64,000 nt of DNA from NCBI GenBank assembly GCA_903879335.1, contig CAIRLC010000002.1, forward strand, positions 1 to 64,000, in the 5' to 3' direction. Positions 7,559 to 20,100 of the stretch are shown piece by piece. Position 1 is the first letter of the stretch, and every line of letters starts with the position of its first letter. Source of the DNA: an uncultured Pseudomonadota bacterium. GTDB taxonomy: Bacteria; Pseudomonadota; Gammaproteobacteria; Steroidobacterales; Steroidobacteraceae. The notes under the pieces are model-generated. The model was not told where the DNA came from, made no database searches, and saw nothing but the letters and a program-made list of their open reading frames with translations. The translations under genes and the position numbers were made by a program.

Positions 7559-9283
7559 ATGAATTTCACTCTCAAGTCGGCCGTTGTGGCCGCGCTTGCC
7601 GTCGGCGCCTCGGGCGTTGCCTCGGCCGTTGACATCAGCACCGTTGCTGCTGGTAACACCCTGTACGCGTCGGGCTCCACGGCCATCGACCCAGTATTGA
7701 CCGATTACTTCATCAACTCCACCGCGAACGCGGCGCTCTGCACGGCCGGCACCATCGACGTCTATTCGTCGAGCGTGACGCCGAAGTTCACCGCGATCGC
7801 CTGCACGGCGAACGCCTCGACCACCGGATTGGCGGCGGCAACGAACATCGCGATCATCAAGGAAGACAACGCGGGTTCGCTGAACGGCATCCAAGGCGTC
7901 CAGGGCGTGACCTTCACGGGCAGCCCGTACACCGTCGGTGGCCTGCAGTTCCCAACCGTCTCCCAGCTGGCGAATGCGGCTACCTTCTGCACCACGACGG
8001 CCAAGACCGGCACCGGCCTCAACGCCTACACGCTGCACACCTGCGGTACGGCGACGACCGCGGCTAAGGTCATCCCATCGCTCGGCTTCGCCGACGTGGA
8101 AGCGGCGCTGTTCGGCGTCAGCGCCACCGCCCCGGTTGCATTGACCGCGACGCAGACGGTCATCGTACCGTTCGCGCCAGCCGTTTCGCTCGGCCTGTAC
8201 CATTCCCTCCAGGCCGTGCAGGGCAAGACGGTCGGTTCGGAACTGATCGCCGACATGCCTTCGCTGCCGCGCTCGGTCCTCCACGGCATCTACTCGGGTC
8301 AGGTCAATTCCTGGGCCAGCGTACAGGGCACCTCGGGTAGTGCGGTCAGCACGCAGAGCGTGCAGTTCGGCATCCTCTCGGCTGGCGCCACGGTCGCCGG
8401 CACGGTATGGAGCGGCACCTCGGTCGCTACTGGCGTGACGGTTGCCCCATCGGCAGCTCCTGCGAATGCCAACGTTTACGTCTGCCGCCGCGGCACGACC
8501 TCCGGTACCGAAAAGGCGTCCGAGTGGTTCTATGATGACACCGGCTGCGCCAGCGTGGCCCCGTACGGCTTCTTGGCTGCCTCGACCTCGATCACGACCA
8601 CGCTGTGCGCGACGGTCTCGACCGACGGCTGCAGCTGGACGTCCTCGATCGCCGCTCTGAACCCACTCGTGTTCCCAGGCAACGGCACGGGCGACTTGCT
8701 CGACTGCCTCGTCGGCAACGACCAGGCGGGTCACTTTGCGGTCGGCTTCGCCTCGATCGACAACGCCCCAGGCGGTCTGTCGGGCCAGCAGTCGAACACG
8801 AAGCGTCAGAACTGGCGCTACATCCGTATCGACGGCACGGCGCCATCGGTCGAGAACACGGCGGCGGGCAAGTGGGACTACTTCGCGCAGTCCTTCGCCT
8901 ACGCGGCGCCTTCGACGGCCACCTGGGCGGCGACCGGCAATGCGTTGCTCTTGCTGACGGCGATCACGAAGGGCGGCGGCGCGACGCCGGTGTCCATCGG
9001 TTCGCCAGCTGCGGTGGCAGCTGTCAACGCCGGTAAGAAGTGGATGTCGGACGCGGCCAAGACCGTGTCGTTGTTCGACGGTGGCGCACTGGTTATCCCA
9101 GGCACGCTGAACGGCGCGGCGACTGCGGCGCCGAACCCGGCGAGCGCGGCGGTTGCGACCTTTGCGACGAACCCGGTCTCGACCGTGTTCAAGTCGAAGG
9201 CGGCTGCCGTCAACAACTGCCTGCGTCCGATCGTCTACTCGACGACGACGACGGTTGGTTCGCCGGCCTACGCGACACCGTAA
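7559..9283 (+). CDS. Secreted PstS-like substrate-binding-fold protein
   Basis: A 574-residue protein with a clear signal peptide (MNFTLKSAVVAALAVGASGVASA). The mature protein starts with NTLYASGSTAIDPVL, which resembles the phosphate-binding N-terminus of PstS/PBP-like proteins (GSS/GST motif). Later come SLPRSVLHGIYSGQVNSW, similar to the PstS 'l.IF.G.i..W' box, VCRRGTTSGTEKASEWF (the second binding loop, R..GSGT-like) and DQAGHFAVGFASID. It is longer than PstS (about 320 residues) and has several Cys. No pstCAB genes are near, so it is probably a surface or extracellular binding protein rather than part of a transporter. The start is ATG 7559 after TTAGGGGAAACC. About 11 of 27 proline codons are CCA, hinting at high expression. 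Confidence 0.7.
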   Translation: MNFTLKSAVVAALAVGASGVASAVDISTVAAGNTLYASGSTAIDPVLTDYFINSTANAALCTAGTIDVYSSSVTPKFTAIACTANASTTGLAAATNIAIIKEDNAGSLNGIQGVQGVTFTGSPYTVGGLQFPTVSQLANAATFCTTTAKTGTGLNAYTLHTCGTATTAAKVIPSLGFADVEAALFGVSATAPVALTATQTVIVPFAPAVSLGLYHSLQAVQGKTVGSELIADMPSLPRSVLHGIYSGQVNSWASVQGTSGSAVSTQSVQFGILSAGATVAGTVWSGTSVATGVTVAPSAAPANANVYVCRRGTTSGTEKASEWFYDDTGCASVAPYGFLAASTSITTTLCATVSTDGCSWTSSIAALNPLVFPGNGTGDLLDCLVGNDQAGHFAVGFASIDNAPGGLSGQQSNTKRQNWRYIRIDGTAPSVENTAAGKWDYFAQSFAYAAPSTATWAATGNALLLLTAITKGGGATPVSIGSPAAVAAVNAGKKWMSDAAKTVSLFDGGALVIPGTLNGAATAAPNPASAAVATFATNPVSTVFKSKAAAVNNCLRPIVYSTTTTVGSPAYATP

Positions 9284-9343
9284 TCGGTGCTTTGACGGGA
9301 GGGCGCTCATCATTCGATGGGCCCCTCACCCGACAGGGAAGTC

Positions 9344-9380
9344 AAAAAGGCATCCGGGCTGTAGTCCGGGTGCCTTTTTT
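9344..9380 (+). terminator. Rho-independent terminator after the PstS-like gene
   Basis: AAAAAGGCATCCGG pairs with CCGGGTGCCTTTTT (one G-T pair) around an 8-nt loop and is followed by T residues (9375-9380). It is a classical terminator, 60 nt after the stop codon, separating this gene from the tps operon. Confidence 0.92.
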
Positions 9381-9477
9381 GTTTAGAGAGTTAGGGATTG
9401 GATCAAAAGACCTACGCTCCGTAATCACCCTGTAATCGGTCGAGGTCATGCTTTTAAGCCCACGTCGGTGATCTAAG

Positions 9478-9491
9478 TCCCATTTATGGGA
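9478..9491. promoter_or_regulatory. Palindrome in the tps operon leader
   Basis: TCCCAT-TT-ATGGGA is a 6-2-6 perfect palindrome about 60 nt before the tpsB start, in a region with TATATATAAG (9522-9531) that could contain a -10. I find no convincing -35, so the promoter may need an activator. The palindrome is a candidate operator only. Confidence 0.3.
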
Positions 9492-9552
9492 TTTGGCGTC
9501 AATCGTGGCGGCTGGGAACGCTATATATAAGAATCAGGGGCCTCTCTTGCTC

Positions 9553-11139
9553 ATGCGCCGACATGCTTTCGCTGCGCGATCGTTGCTGCTTACACTGGCC
9601 TTAGGTGCTGCGGCTCAGGCCGATGTACAGCCAGCGACTGCACCGACCGATGACGCGTTCGACGTCTGGGAAATCCGTGTGCTCGGCAATTCGACGCTTG
9701 CGGACCGCGACATCGAAACGGCCGTTTATCCATTCCTTGGCGAGCACAAGACGATCGCCAATGTTGAGGAAGCGCGCGACGCGCTCGTAGAGGCCTACCG
9801 CAAAGCGGGCCTCGGCACGGTGCTTGTCGACATTCCTGAACAGACCATTGACGATGGCATCGTCCGCCTGCAAGTGACGGAAGGTCGCGTTGAGAAGGTG
9901 CGTATCGCTGGAGCGCGCTATTATTCTGAGCGCAAGATTCTCGCGAGCCTGCCTTCCATTAAAGCAGGCGCCGTTCCGAAATTGCCCGAACTGCAGCAGG
10001 AACTGACTGATCTGGCGAATCAGGCTCGAGATCGGCAAGTCGTTCCCGTGCTCAAGCCGGGCTCAACACCGGGCACTGTTGAAGTCGATTTGTCTGTGCA
10101 GGATCGCTTGCCGCTGCACGCGTCAGTTGAGTTCGACAATCGATACACGGCGGATACGTCGCCGCTGCGCATGATTGCCAGTGTCTCTTACGAAAATCTG
10201 TTTCAGCGGGCCGAAACGATTTCGTTGATGTATCAGACCTCGCCGGAAAACACGTCCCAAGTGAAGTTGGGCGTTCTAAGTTATGCCGGTCATACGCCAT
10301 GGAAAGGCGTGACGTGGTCGGGCTACGCGATCCGCTCGGACAGCAACGTCGCAGCGGTCGGTACCCTCGCCGTGATTGGTAACGGCAGCATCTACGGTCT
10401 CAGACTCAATCGCGATTTGACTTCAAGCCCTACGGGTACCGCCTCGCTGACCTTCGGGGCCGACTACAAGAATTTCGGCGAAAACATTCGGCTCAGTAAC
10501 GACAGCCTACGAACGCCAATTCGTTATCTGATGTGGTCTGTACAGCTCAGCGACGTTGAGCGCACAGAACATTATGACGCTCAAGCAAGCCTCAGCGCGC
10601 AGTTCGGAATCCGCGGTCTTTTAAACGACGAACAGCAATTTGCGTACAAGCGCGCCAACGCGCACGCCGGATTCTCGTACTTGCGAGCATCGGGTCAAGC
10701 CTTCTGGCATCTGCCACATGGTTGGTCTGTCGGTGGAAGAGTCAATGCGCAGTACTCCGAGCAGCCACTGGTCAATAACGAGCAATTTGTCTTCGGCGGC
10801 GCTGATACCGTACGCGGCTATTTAGAAGCCGAAGAGCTTGCGGATTCCGGTATCGCTGGCGGCTTAGAGCTGCGAGCACCCACCTGGGCGCGCGGGGCGT
10901 TCCACGGCAATCTGTTCTTCTTCACCGATCACGGCATTGGGATGACACAGTTGCCGCTGCCTGGCCAGCCCGCTCGAGTCAGCCTCGACAGTATCGGTGG
11001 TGGCCTCAAGTTCGGACTTGGTGCTGACCTTGATGCATCACTGGATTGGGCAATGGCGCGTCACAAGGGCTCGAAGGACTCACGCACGCCGGTGAGCACC
11101 GATCCGCGCTTCGACTTCCTCGTGAAATACAGTTTCTAA
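9553..11139 (+). CDS. TpsB outer-membrane transporter (FhaC/ShlB/HecB family)
   Basis: A 528-residue protein. A signal peptide is followed by a POTRA domain (VWEIRVLGNSTLADRDIETAV ... YRKAGLGTVLVDIPEQ ... GIVRLQVTEGRVEKVRI, about residues 35-125), then a second POTRA-like part and a 16-strand-type barrel. The barrel contains the conserved VRGY motif (about residue 420) that lies in the inward loop of FhaC, and the protein ends in Phe, as is usual for BAM substrates. TpsB proteins secrete their partner TpsA through the barrel. I start at ATG 9553 (MRRHAFAARS, typical signal) rather than 60 bp upstream. The tpsA gene starts 10 nt after the stop, so this is the cognate transporter of the giant exoprotein. 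Confidence 0.93.
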   Translation: MRRHAFAARSLLLTLALGAAAQADVQPATAPTDDAFDVWEIRVLGNSTLADRDIETAVYPFLGEHKTIANVEEARDALVEAYRKAGLGTVLVDIPEQTIDDGIVRLQVTEGRVEKVRIAGARYYSERKILASLPSIKAGAVPKLPELQQELTDLANQARDRQVVPVLKPGSTPGTVEVDLSVQDRLPLHASVEFDNRYTADTSPLRMIASVSYENLFQRAETISLMYQTSPENTSQVKLGVLSYAGHTPWKGVTWSGYAIRSDSNVAAVGTLAVIGNGSIYGLRLNRDLTSSPTGTASLTFGADYKNFGENIRLSNDSLRTPIRYLMWSVQLSDVERTEHYDAQASLSAQFGIRGLLNDEQQFAYKRANAHAGFSYLRASGQAFWHLPHGWSVGGRVNAQYSEQPLVNNEQFVFGGADTVRGYLEAEELADSGIAGGLELRAPTWARGAFHGNLFFFTDHGIGMTQLPLPGQPARVSLDSIGGGLKFGLGADLDASLDWAMARHKGSKDSRTPVSTDPRFDFLVKYSF

Positions 11140-11149
11140 GGACGAGACG

Positions 11150-14100
11150 ATGAACCGTACCGACCATTCGGCTCAAACACCGCTCTCCTCCCGAGTCTTG
11201 CATGTGGCTGTGCGCGCGACCTTGGCGCTGGCCTTTGCGGTGCCCATCGTGGCCGCCGCAGCGACTCCCGTCGGCTACGTCCCACCCGTACAACCCTTGC
11301 CGGTCCCCTGCGCAGCGGGCGTGTGCGGTGCGTCCGCACCCGTATGGGCGCCTAACGGCGGCGCGACGCTGACCATGCCGACACCGACGACGATGACGGT
11401 GAATCAATCGGTTCAAAACGTCCTCTTAAATTGGGCCAGTTTCAATATCGGCAAAGGGTACTCCGTCAATTTCAATCAGCCGAACTCAAGCGCGGTTGCG
11501 GTCAATCAAATTTGGCAGCAAGACCCGAGCCAAATTTGGGGATCCCTCACCGCCAACGGCACCGTCTACCTGCTGAATCAAAACGGCTTTTTATTTGGTC
11601 AGGGGAGCACGGTCAACGTCGGTGGCCTCGTCGCTTCGAGTCTCGCGTTAAATCCGTTGGCGGGCCCCAATGCCTTTGGTCTCGCCGGATTGGCTTCGCA
11701 GGGTTTGCCGGCTTTTGACTATTACACGCAGACCAATCCTGATGGCACGGTGACCACTCTGCCGAGCGGCGATATCGCCATTCAAAGTGGCGCATCGATC
11801 ACGTCCAAGGGCGGTCAAGTGCTCATGTTCGCGCCGAACATTAGCAATGCCGGCACGATTTCGAGTCCCGATGGGCAGACGATTTTGGGCGCTGGCCAAC
11901 GCGCATTTTTACTCGCCAGCACAGATCCGACATTGCGTGGTCTCTTGATCGCCGTTGGTGACGGCGGCACGGTCACGAATGCTGGTGCGACTGATGGCCT
12001 TGGTGGCATCGGTGATATTTCAGCCGCGCGCGGAAACGTCACACTCGCTGGACTCGCGGTTAATCAGAACGGTCGCGTTTCAGCGACCACCACGGTGCGC
12101 ACGAACGGCTCGATTCGTTTGCAGGCTGGCGATACGCCGAACACGCAGCTGAATCAAGGAGGCGTGTTACAAACGGACCGTGAAGGCGCCGTGACGCTCG
12201 GCGCGAACAGCGTGACCGAAGTCACCTTGGAAGGATCAAGCAACGACAAGACGGTGGATGCTAACGTCCAACCGAAGTCGCGTATCGATATTGCGGGCGC
12301 GTCCATCGACTTGCTACAGAATGCTCGCGTCACGGCGACCAGTGGCAATGTGACGATGAACGCCGTCGTCAGTCCATTCGGACTGTTACCAGGCACGGTG
12401 CCCGATGCCGGCCGAATCTATATGGCCGATGGGGCGACCATTGATGTGTCGGGAGCCGTTGTCCAAGAATCGGTTGCGGACAACTCTCTGGAAGTGCAGT
12501 TGCGTGGTAGCGAATTTGCTAATTCACCGCAGCAACGCAACGGCGCTTTGCGCGGCCAAACCGTGTGGGTTGACCAGCGTCTGCATGGTACAAACCCGGA
12601 TGGCAGCACTTGGATTGGAACGCCGATCGCCGATCTCAGTGGCGATGCCGCTACGGTCCAGCGAGATGTATTTCAGCGCAATCTGACCGGCGGTACGGTC
12701 TCTATGGCGACCAGCGGCGCGTTCATCCAGAGTTCGGGCGCGACGATCAACATTTCCGGTGGCGCGATTGATTGGCAGGCGGGCTACGTCAAGACCAGCA
12801 CGTTGCTCGGCACGAACGGCGTTGCTTACGACATTGGCTCAGCAGATCCCAACCGCAGCTATGCCGGCACCCTCGACAGCATCAGCGCCAGTGACCCACA
12901 TTGGGGAACTTCGGTCACTGCGGCCTCGTTCGGTCGCAATCCAAAGGGCATCTGGACCGCCGGATATGTCGAAGGCAAGGACGCCGGTACGCTCGCGATT
13001 GTTGCGCCGCATGTGATTTTGGACGGCGCCGTGAACGGCTCGGTACAAATCGGACCGCTACAACGCAATGCGGCGACCGCAATCCCGAACGGCATGTTGT
13101 ATCGCTGGTCTGATCAGGTTCCGCTCGGCGGCCAGCTGATTCTAGGCAACGGCGGCGCAGTTGGTGACCTCGCGCAATCGGAGTATTTGGGTAACGTGAC
13201 GTTTGGATCGGGCGCGGTATTGCCGTCGCTGACCAATGATGCGGGCGCAGCATTCAATCCGCTGCTTGACCAACTTCCCACCGATTACACGTCGCGGATT
13301 AACCCAGCGCTGCTCGGCAGCACAGGCGTGTCCCGCCTGGCCGTCTATTCCACGGGAGTGATTGACGTACCAGCCGGTATGACGCTTGCTCCAGGCATCG
13401 GCGGTTCGCTCACCTTGGCAGGCGGTCGAGTTGATCTGGCCGGCGCCATCGACGCGCCGGGTGGTAGCGTTTCGCTGATCGCGGCACCCACGGGTTTCAG
13501 TGGCACACCGGGTGTCTTTGCCGAACCAGGCGCCAAGATTGATGTCTCAGGGGTTTGGGTCAATGACGGCGGTGCTGCGGCCTCAGGCCAAGGTGCGCCG
13601 TTACTCATTGATGGTGGCTCCATCAACATCGCAGCTCAATGGGGCTCGCTGGCACTACCCACCGGAGTCTCACTCGCCGCCGACGGCGGCGCCCAGCGAA
13701 CGGCTTCGGGTGCGCTGGTGGCCGGCAAGGGTGGCTCGATCAAGATTGTGGGCACGGGCCCGAGTGAGTTGGGCGCGGACATCGAGGCCTACTCCCTATC
13801 GAAGGGCGGCTCGCTTGCCTTGTCGTTGCCATCCGTCTGTATCGGGGCCTCTGCCTGCTCGGATCCTTCGGCGACTCAATTGCCGACGTCTCTGCTGACG
13901 GATCAGGGTTTCTCGACAGTCGCGGTCACTGCAAACGCCGGCGCGCTCACGCTGGAAGCGGGTACCGACATTTCGCTCATTCAGAAAAACTGGGAGCTGC
14001 TGCCGGGAGCATCGACTGCCGGTTCTGCATCATCGCTAGGCGGCCTGACCCGCACAACCACGTTGCCGGATGGTAAGCGTGGAGCTGTGAATCTCACGCT

Positions 14101-17100
14101 CGCGTCGTTGGCGCCGAACGGCGGATTGTCCGGCTATGGCGACCTCACGATTGAAGCCGGCAGTCGCATCCAAGCGGATGCGACCGGTTCGATCACCCTC
14201 AAGTCTGATTCACGCATTATTAATGACGGCACGCTCGTCGCTCCGGGCGGCACCGTAAAACTCGATCTCGTGGGGACCCTGTCGCCACAGGGCTACCGGC
14301 CGGATCAGGGTATTTGGATTGGACCTGACGCGACGATCGATGTGTCGGGCACGTTCTTACCCACCCCCAACGCCGCAGGTTTAGACCTTGGAACCGTACT
14401 GCCAGGCGGCACGATCAGCGTACTGGCTGAAACCGGTTCCCTATTCGTTATGCCAGGCTCGAGCTTACGGGCCGACGGCACCCATGCGCCGATTGATGTT
14501 CGTCTGTCGCCTACGGATCTCGCTTACGCCCATATTGATGTGGCCTCGGCGGGCGGCACAATCAATCTCGAGGGTGCCGAGGCTTTGCAGGTCGCGGGAA
14601 CGCTGTCTGGCCACGCGGGTGTCGGCGCTTCAATCACCGGCGCATCCGCCGCGGGCGGAACCCTCAATCTGATTTTGAATGGTGACTTGTCGAATAGCGG
14701 TGGACGAGTCGCGGGTGGCTATCCATCCAATGCCCGCGTAATGACCATCACGGCATCCGACGAAACCACCACGGTCGCGCCGGGCGACGCGATACCGGAC
14801 ACCTTGAACGGCGTGGGCACGGTGGCCGCTGCTACCATTCAATCCGGCGGATTTGACCAAGTTGGTCTTGCATCGGGAACCTTGTTGGAGTCTTCCGGCG
14901 GCGCCGGCTACCCGATTGCCCCTGGCACCGTTGCGTTTGAGTCGGGAGTCAGTTTGCACCCGGCATTGGCACTCACGGTTGATGCGTCAGAGATCGCCGG
15001 CCTAGGTACAGGCACGGTGAAGTTGTCCGCGCCTTACGTGACCTTGGGCTCGACTGACTTAGCCGCTCAATACGCCAACCCATATCCCCAGACCGGGAGT
15101 ACCGCGCTAGAGGTTGAAGCCGGTCGACTGTTGTCGCTGGTCGGTACGTTGGATCTGAATGGATTCTCGTCAGCGCGCCTGGCTTCAGGCGGTGACCTGC
15201 GCTTGATCGGGATCCAAGTGGGCGGCGGCACGAATTGGACTGGGCAGTTGATCTCGGCAGCACCGTTGACGCTTGCCGCCCAGCAAATCTACCCGACCAC
15301 ACTGACCCAGTACGGCATCTGGGTAGCCCCGAGCGACGGCAGCACGGGCCTATTGTCGATTGAGTCCGTCGCCGGAGCGCCAGCGCCGGTCTACTCCGCG
15401 GCAGGTCAGCTGACCTTGAGCGCGGGCGAGATTGATGATGCCGGTACTGTGCGTGCGCCGTTTGGCGCGATTACGTTCAACGCCCCGACCGTCAATTTAT
15501 TGCCCGGCAGCGTGACGTCGGTATCCGGAAACGGTCTAGCGATCCCATTTGGTCAAACTCAGGGTGGATTGTCTTGGGTTTATCCGATTACGCCGTCGCT
15601 GTTGCAAGTCTATGGAACAGAGCAAGGCGCGATCCTGCCGCCCTCCAAATCCATTCTGATCAACGCGGCGAACGTCAATCTCCAGAAGGGCGCGACGCTG
15701 GATGTTTCAGGCGGTGGCGATCTCATCGCGAGTGAGTTCACCTCGGGGCTTGGTGGCACACGCGATGTGCTATCCAATCTGGTAAGCCCTGGTTTGTTTG
15801 CGGTGATACCAGGTGTTCAGGCCGTGTCTGCACCCGTGGATCCGCTGCTGTCACAAGGATTTAACCCCACCGTTGGTTCAAGCGTTTACCTGGCTGGCGG
15901 TAATGGGCTGGCCGCTGGCGTATACACCTTGTTGCCTGCGCGCTATGCCTTGCTACCCGGTGCCTATTTGGTGCAAGCCGTCTCCGGTTACACCGACATT
16001 TCGCCTGCGGCGGCGCAGACGCAGTTGAACGGCGGCGCAGTGATGGCGGGCTACCGGACCTGGGGTGACACCGGTATCGGTGGCACGCGATACACCGGCT
16101 TCCTTGTCACACCTGGAAGTTACGCGCTGAAGCTTGCCAGCTACACCACGACATCCGCCAATACGTTCTTCGCGAATCAAGCTGCAGGAAACGGCAGCGC
16201 TGTCCCGCAATTGCCGATCGATGCCGGCTCCGTGGCGATTGCTGCGACAACCACTGCCGTGCTTGATGGGCACATTGATGGCGGACATGCGGCTGCGGGT
16301 TCGCGTGGTAGTTCGCTCGATATCGCTAGCGCCGATATCTATGTCGGCGATGCCGCGAATGCGCCAACTGGCTTCGTGGTCTTGGATCCAACACAGCTCG
16401 ACGCGATCGGCGCCGACTCGATTCTCATCGGCGCGACGCGGACGGGCTCGGTCAACGGCGCCGTCGTTAATCTAGGTGCCGATACGGTTATCGTCGGTGA
16501 GGGCAGTAGCCTGACGGGTAACGAAGTTCTGCTCGCGGCAGCATCCAATGTCACCGTCGAATCAGGCGCAAGCGTCAATTCGACGACCGTGTCCACGACG
16601 CCGCTCCAGGCGCTCGTTGTCCCGTCGGGCGCCAGCTTTGTGGGCGTATCGAACGCGCCACAATCCTACACCTTCGCGGATGTCGGCTACGTGGGCAACG
16701 TGACCATCGCTCCCGGTGCTACGGTCAGTGGCACCGGTACGGTTGCGATGCTCTCCGGCGGGAACTTCGATTTTTCAGGCTCATTAGCCGCTACCGGCGC
16801 TCAAGTTGTACTCGGGTCGACGGTTGTCGCGCTGGGCGACGTGCCGACCGGTTTCGCTGGACTTTCCCTTACACCGAGCTTGCTGAGCGGCCTGAATGCC
16901 GGCAACCTCAAGCTACTGTCGCCCACGGAAATCCAGGTCTTTGGCCAGACTGGTTTGTCCTTGTCGAAGCTTGACGTGTCAGCTCCGGGCTTGTTGGCGG
17001 CCACCGCGGATGCCGCACTGACGGTCAACGCCAATACCGTTTCATTGGGTTCCTCCACACGCAGTGGCGGTACTCCTGTGACCACGCCAGGCACCGGAAC

Positions 17101-20100
17101 CGTCGACGTTACAGCTGGCACGATCACCCTGAAGGGCGGCGACTTCCTCTTTGACGGCATGTCACGCACCACCCTGAATGCAACCCATGCGGTAGTGGCC
17201 AGTGGAACGGGCGTTGTGGCTGCAGCCGGTGACTTAAATATCGTCGCGCCTGAATTAGTCGCGAGCGCCCCAATTGATCTGCGTTTAGCCGCAAGTGGCG
17301 CGTTGAGCGCCACGTCAAATGGAGCCTTGGATTCCTCAATCGCGGCGGCGGCTGGTGCGGCGCTGCACCTCGAAGGCTCCTCGGTAACGCTCGCCACGGC
17401 GATCCGGTCCCCGTCCGGCACCGTCGACGTGATGGCTGACTCCGGGTCGGTGACCCTTGGAGCCGGTGCTCTGATTGATGTGTCCGGTTTCTCGCAAACA
17501 TTTGCCGGCAAAACCGTCAGCGCGGCTGGCGGCATCGTCACGCTCGCCGCAAACGGTGGCGATGTGCTTGTTCAGTCCGGAGCAACCGTCGACGTCTCTG
17601 CCGGTACTGGCCAGGCTTCAGGTGGACGACTCAACCTCTTAGCGCCCACCGGTACAGCGTCGCTGTCGGCCGGGACCTTTAAGGGACAAGGCGGTGCGCA
17701 GGCCTCTGGAAGCGCACTGAACCTTGATGCGCAAAGTGTGGACTTCGGAACCGTGCTCGCGCTCAATAATCAAGACGGGTTCACGGGTGCCGTGTCGATC
17801 CGTCAGCGTGGACTTGGCGACCTCGCGCTGGCCGCCGACCAGACGCTGACGGCGTCCGCTGTGACGCTCGAGGCTGATCAAGGCGGCGTGGATATCGCTG
17901 GTACGGTCGACGCCCGCACGGCGACGGGTGGTGTCGTCGCGATTGCGGCCTCGGGCGATATTCACGTCGAAGGGTCGATTCTCGCCGATTCCACGGCTTA
18001 CGCGGAACGCGGTGGTCAGGTGGCGCTGGATACGACGACGGGCGGCATTTACCTCGCACCGACCTCGACGATTTCTGTCGGTGGTAAAGGCGGTACGGCC
18101 ACGGGCACGCTCGCCTTACGACTGCCCGCTGATGCCGCCAATACGGTGCTGACCGCGGCGCCGGGCCAAGCGCAGCTGCAGCTGGACGGTGCCATCAACG
18201 GCGCTGGTCATACGACGGTGGAGGGTTTCAGGACCTATGACACCCAAGGCCCAGTCTTTGCCGCATTCGGAAACGGCGGGGTGATCGACTGGAATGTCGT
18301 GACCGCTGATCCATCGAACCCCATCTGGGCAGACGCAGCGGCATTCGGTGCTAACGCTCCGCTCATCGCTCAGGCCCTCGGCAAAGCGAACGACCCGAGC
18401 TTTGCCGTGTTACCGGGCATTGAGATCACGGCGACCGGCGATTTGAACATGGTCGCCGCCTGGGATCTGTCGCCACAAAACGTGGGTTGGAACGGATACA
18501 CCTGGCGTTTTGGGCCAAACGGTGACTTGCCCGGCATCCTGACCTTGCGGTCGACCGGATCGTTGAACCTGTGGGGTTCGCTGTCCGATGGATTCCCTGG
18601 GACTTACATTTACGGTGGCTACACGCTGTTACCGGGCACTGGCCCGTCCTGGTCGTATCGTCTCGTCGGCGGCGCCGATCTCGCCGCAAGTTCCCCGCTC
18701 GCGGTTCAATCGACGAGCGCGCTGGTGAGCGCAGGATTAAATGGCGACGTCACCATTTGGCCCGGCATGCTGCTCGACCCGAATAACCCATACGGGATGT
18801 GCAACCCCGTCTGCGGACCGACAGTGGTCCGCACGGGCACCGGTTTCATCGACATTGCCGCCGGTCGTGACGTCGTCCTCGGTAATCAGGCTTCAGTGGT
18901 CTATACCGCAGGCACCGCGGACCCGCGCGGCTTGCCCGTCTTTGACCCAGAGTCGAATTTCCAGGGTCTCGCGTACCCGACCGGTGGCGGCAATGTGACC
19001 GTCAGCGCCGGCCGAGATGTCGTTGGCGCCCCGTCCGACCAGCTCTACACCGACTGGCTGTGGCGCGCTGGAACGAATGCGTCCTCTAGCGCGGGCTACA
19101 ACCCAAGCGCGTGGTCGGTCAATTTCGGCCTCTTCGAGCAAGGCTTCGGCGCGCTCGGCGGCGGTGATCTCACCATCACCGCTGGACGGGATTTGCTGGA
19201 TGTAGGCGCTAACGTGCCTACGATCGGGATGCCGGTGGGCGATGGCACACAGGCGGGTACGCAAACCCTCCAGCTGGGTTCCGGCCTATTGAATGTGCGA
19301 GCCGGTCGCGATATTGCCGGCGGTTCCTATCTCGGCATGGGTCTGGGTGGACAGGTGTCTGCCGGCGGCAGTCTGCGCGACGGATCGTGGCTCTGGGTCT
19401 TTATGCAAGGCTTCTTGCAGCCCATCGCACCACGCGCTCCGGTGCTCGCACTCGGTAGCGGTACGCTGGACGTGACCGCTCAGCAAAACCTCACCATCGA
19501 CACGGTCGTTAACCCCACGCTGCTGCCACGCTCGACGCTGCAGCTGTACGACCCGGGTCAGGAGTTCTACTCCACCTATGGTGATACCGGCGCAGTCCAT
19601 CTCGTTGCCGCGGGTGGTGATGTGACGCTCGAGAACGCCACTCAACCCGCGGACTCCGTGGCCTTCGGCTCGGTGAACCTCCCGGTCGGTGCCTCAAGCT
19701 TCTTGGCCACGTACTGGGGGCCGACGTTGCGCGCCTATCCACCCAACGTGGACGCCATCGCCTTGACCGGTTCGGTCAATGTTCAGGGCAGTATGGATCT
19801 GTGGCCATCCACGCGTGGCACACTCAATTTGCTGGCGGGCCAGAACGTTAATATTGCGACACCGTACGGCCGTAACGTCATTGACATTGTCCAGTCCGAC
19901 ATGTCGCCGGCCCTCTTGGGCACGCCCGACGCTCCGGCGACCTCGACGTACTTTCTGCAGATCTTTGACACGCCGAACACGTATCTCCCGCTCGAACATG
20001 CGCCGACACCGACGCATATCGATGCTCAGGGTGTCGCTGACACAGTGCCGAACCTCGTTGTGGCGTTGAACGGTGACATCTCGATGCAGCCTGGTGATAC

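Noticed and set aside
7547-9313. A 588-codon open frame on the minus strand opposite the PstS-like gene
   Set aside because: It is extremely Arg-rich, has no domain, and mirrors the biased codon use of a clear secreted protein with signal peptide on the plus strand. It is a shadow frame of GC-rich DNA.
16801-17541. A 246-codon minus-strand frame inside tpsA
   Set aside because: Pro/Ser/Val-rich with no recognisable motif; produced by the repetitive Gly/Ala/Thr codons of the adhesin gene on the other strand.
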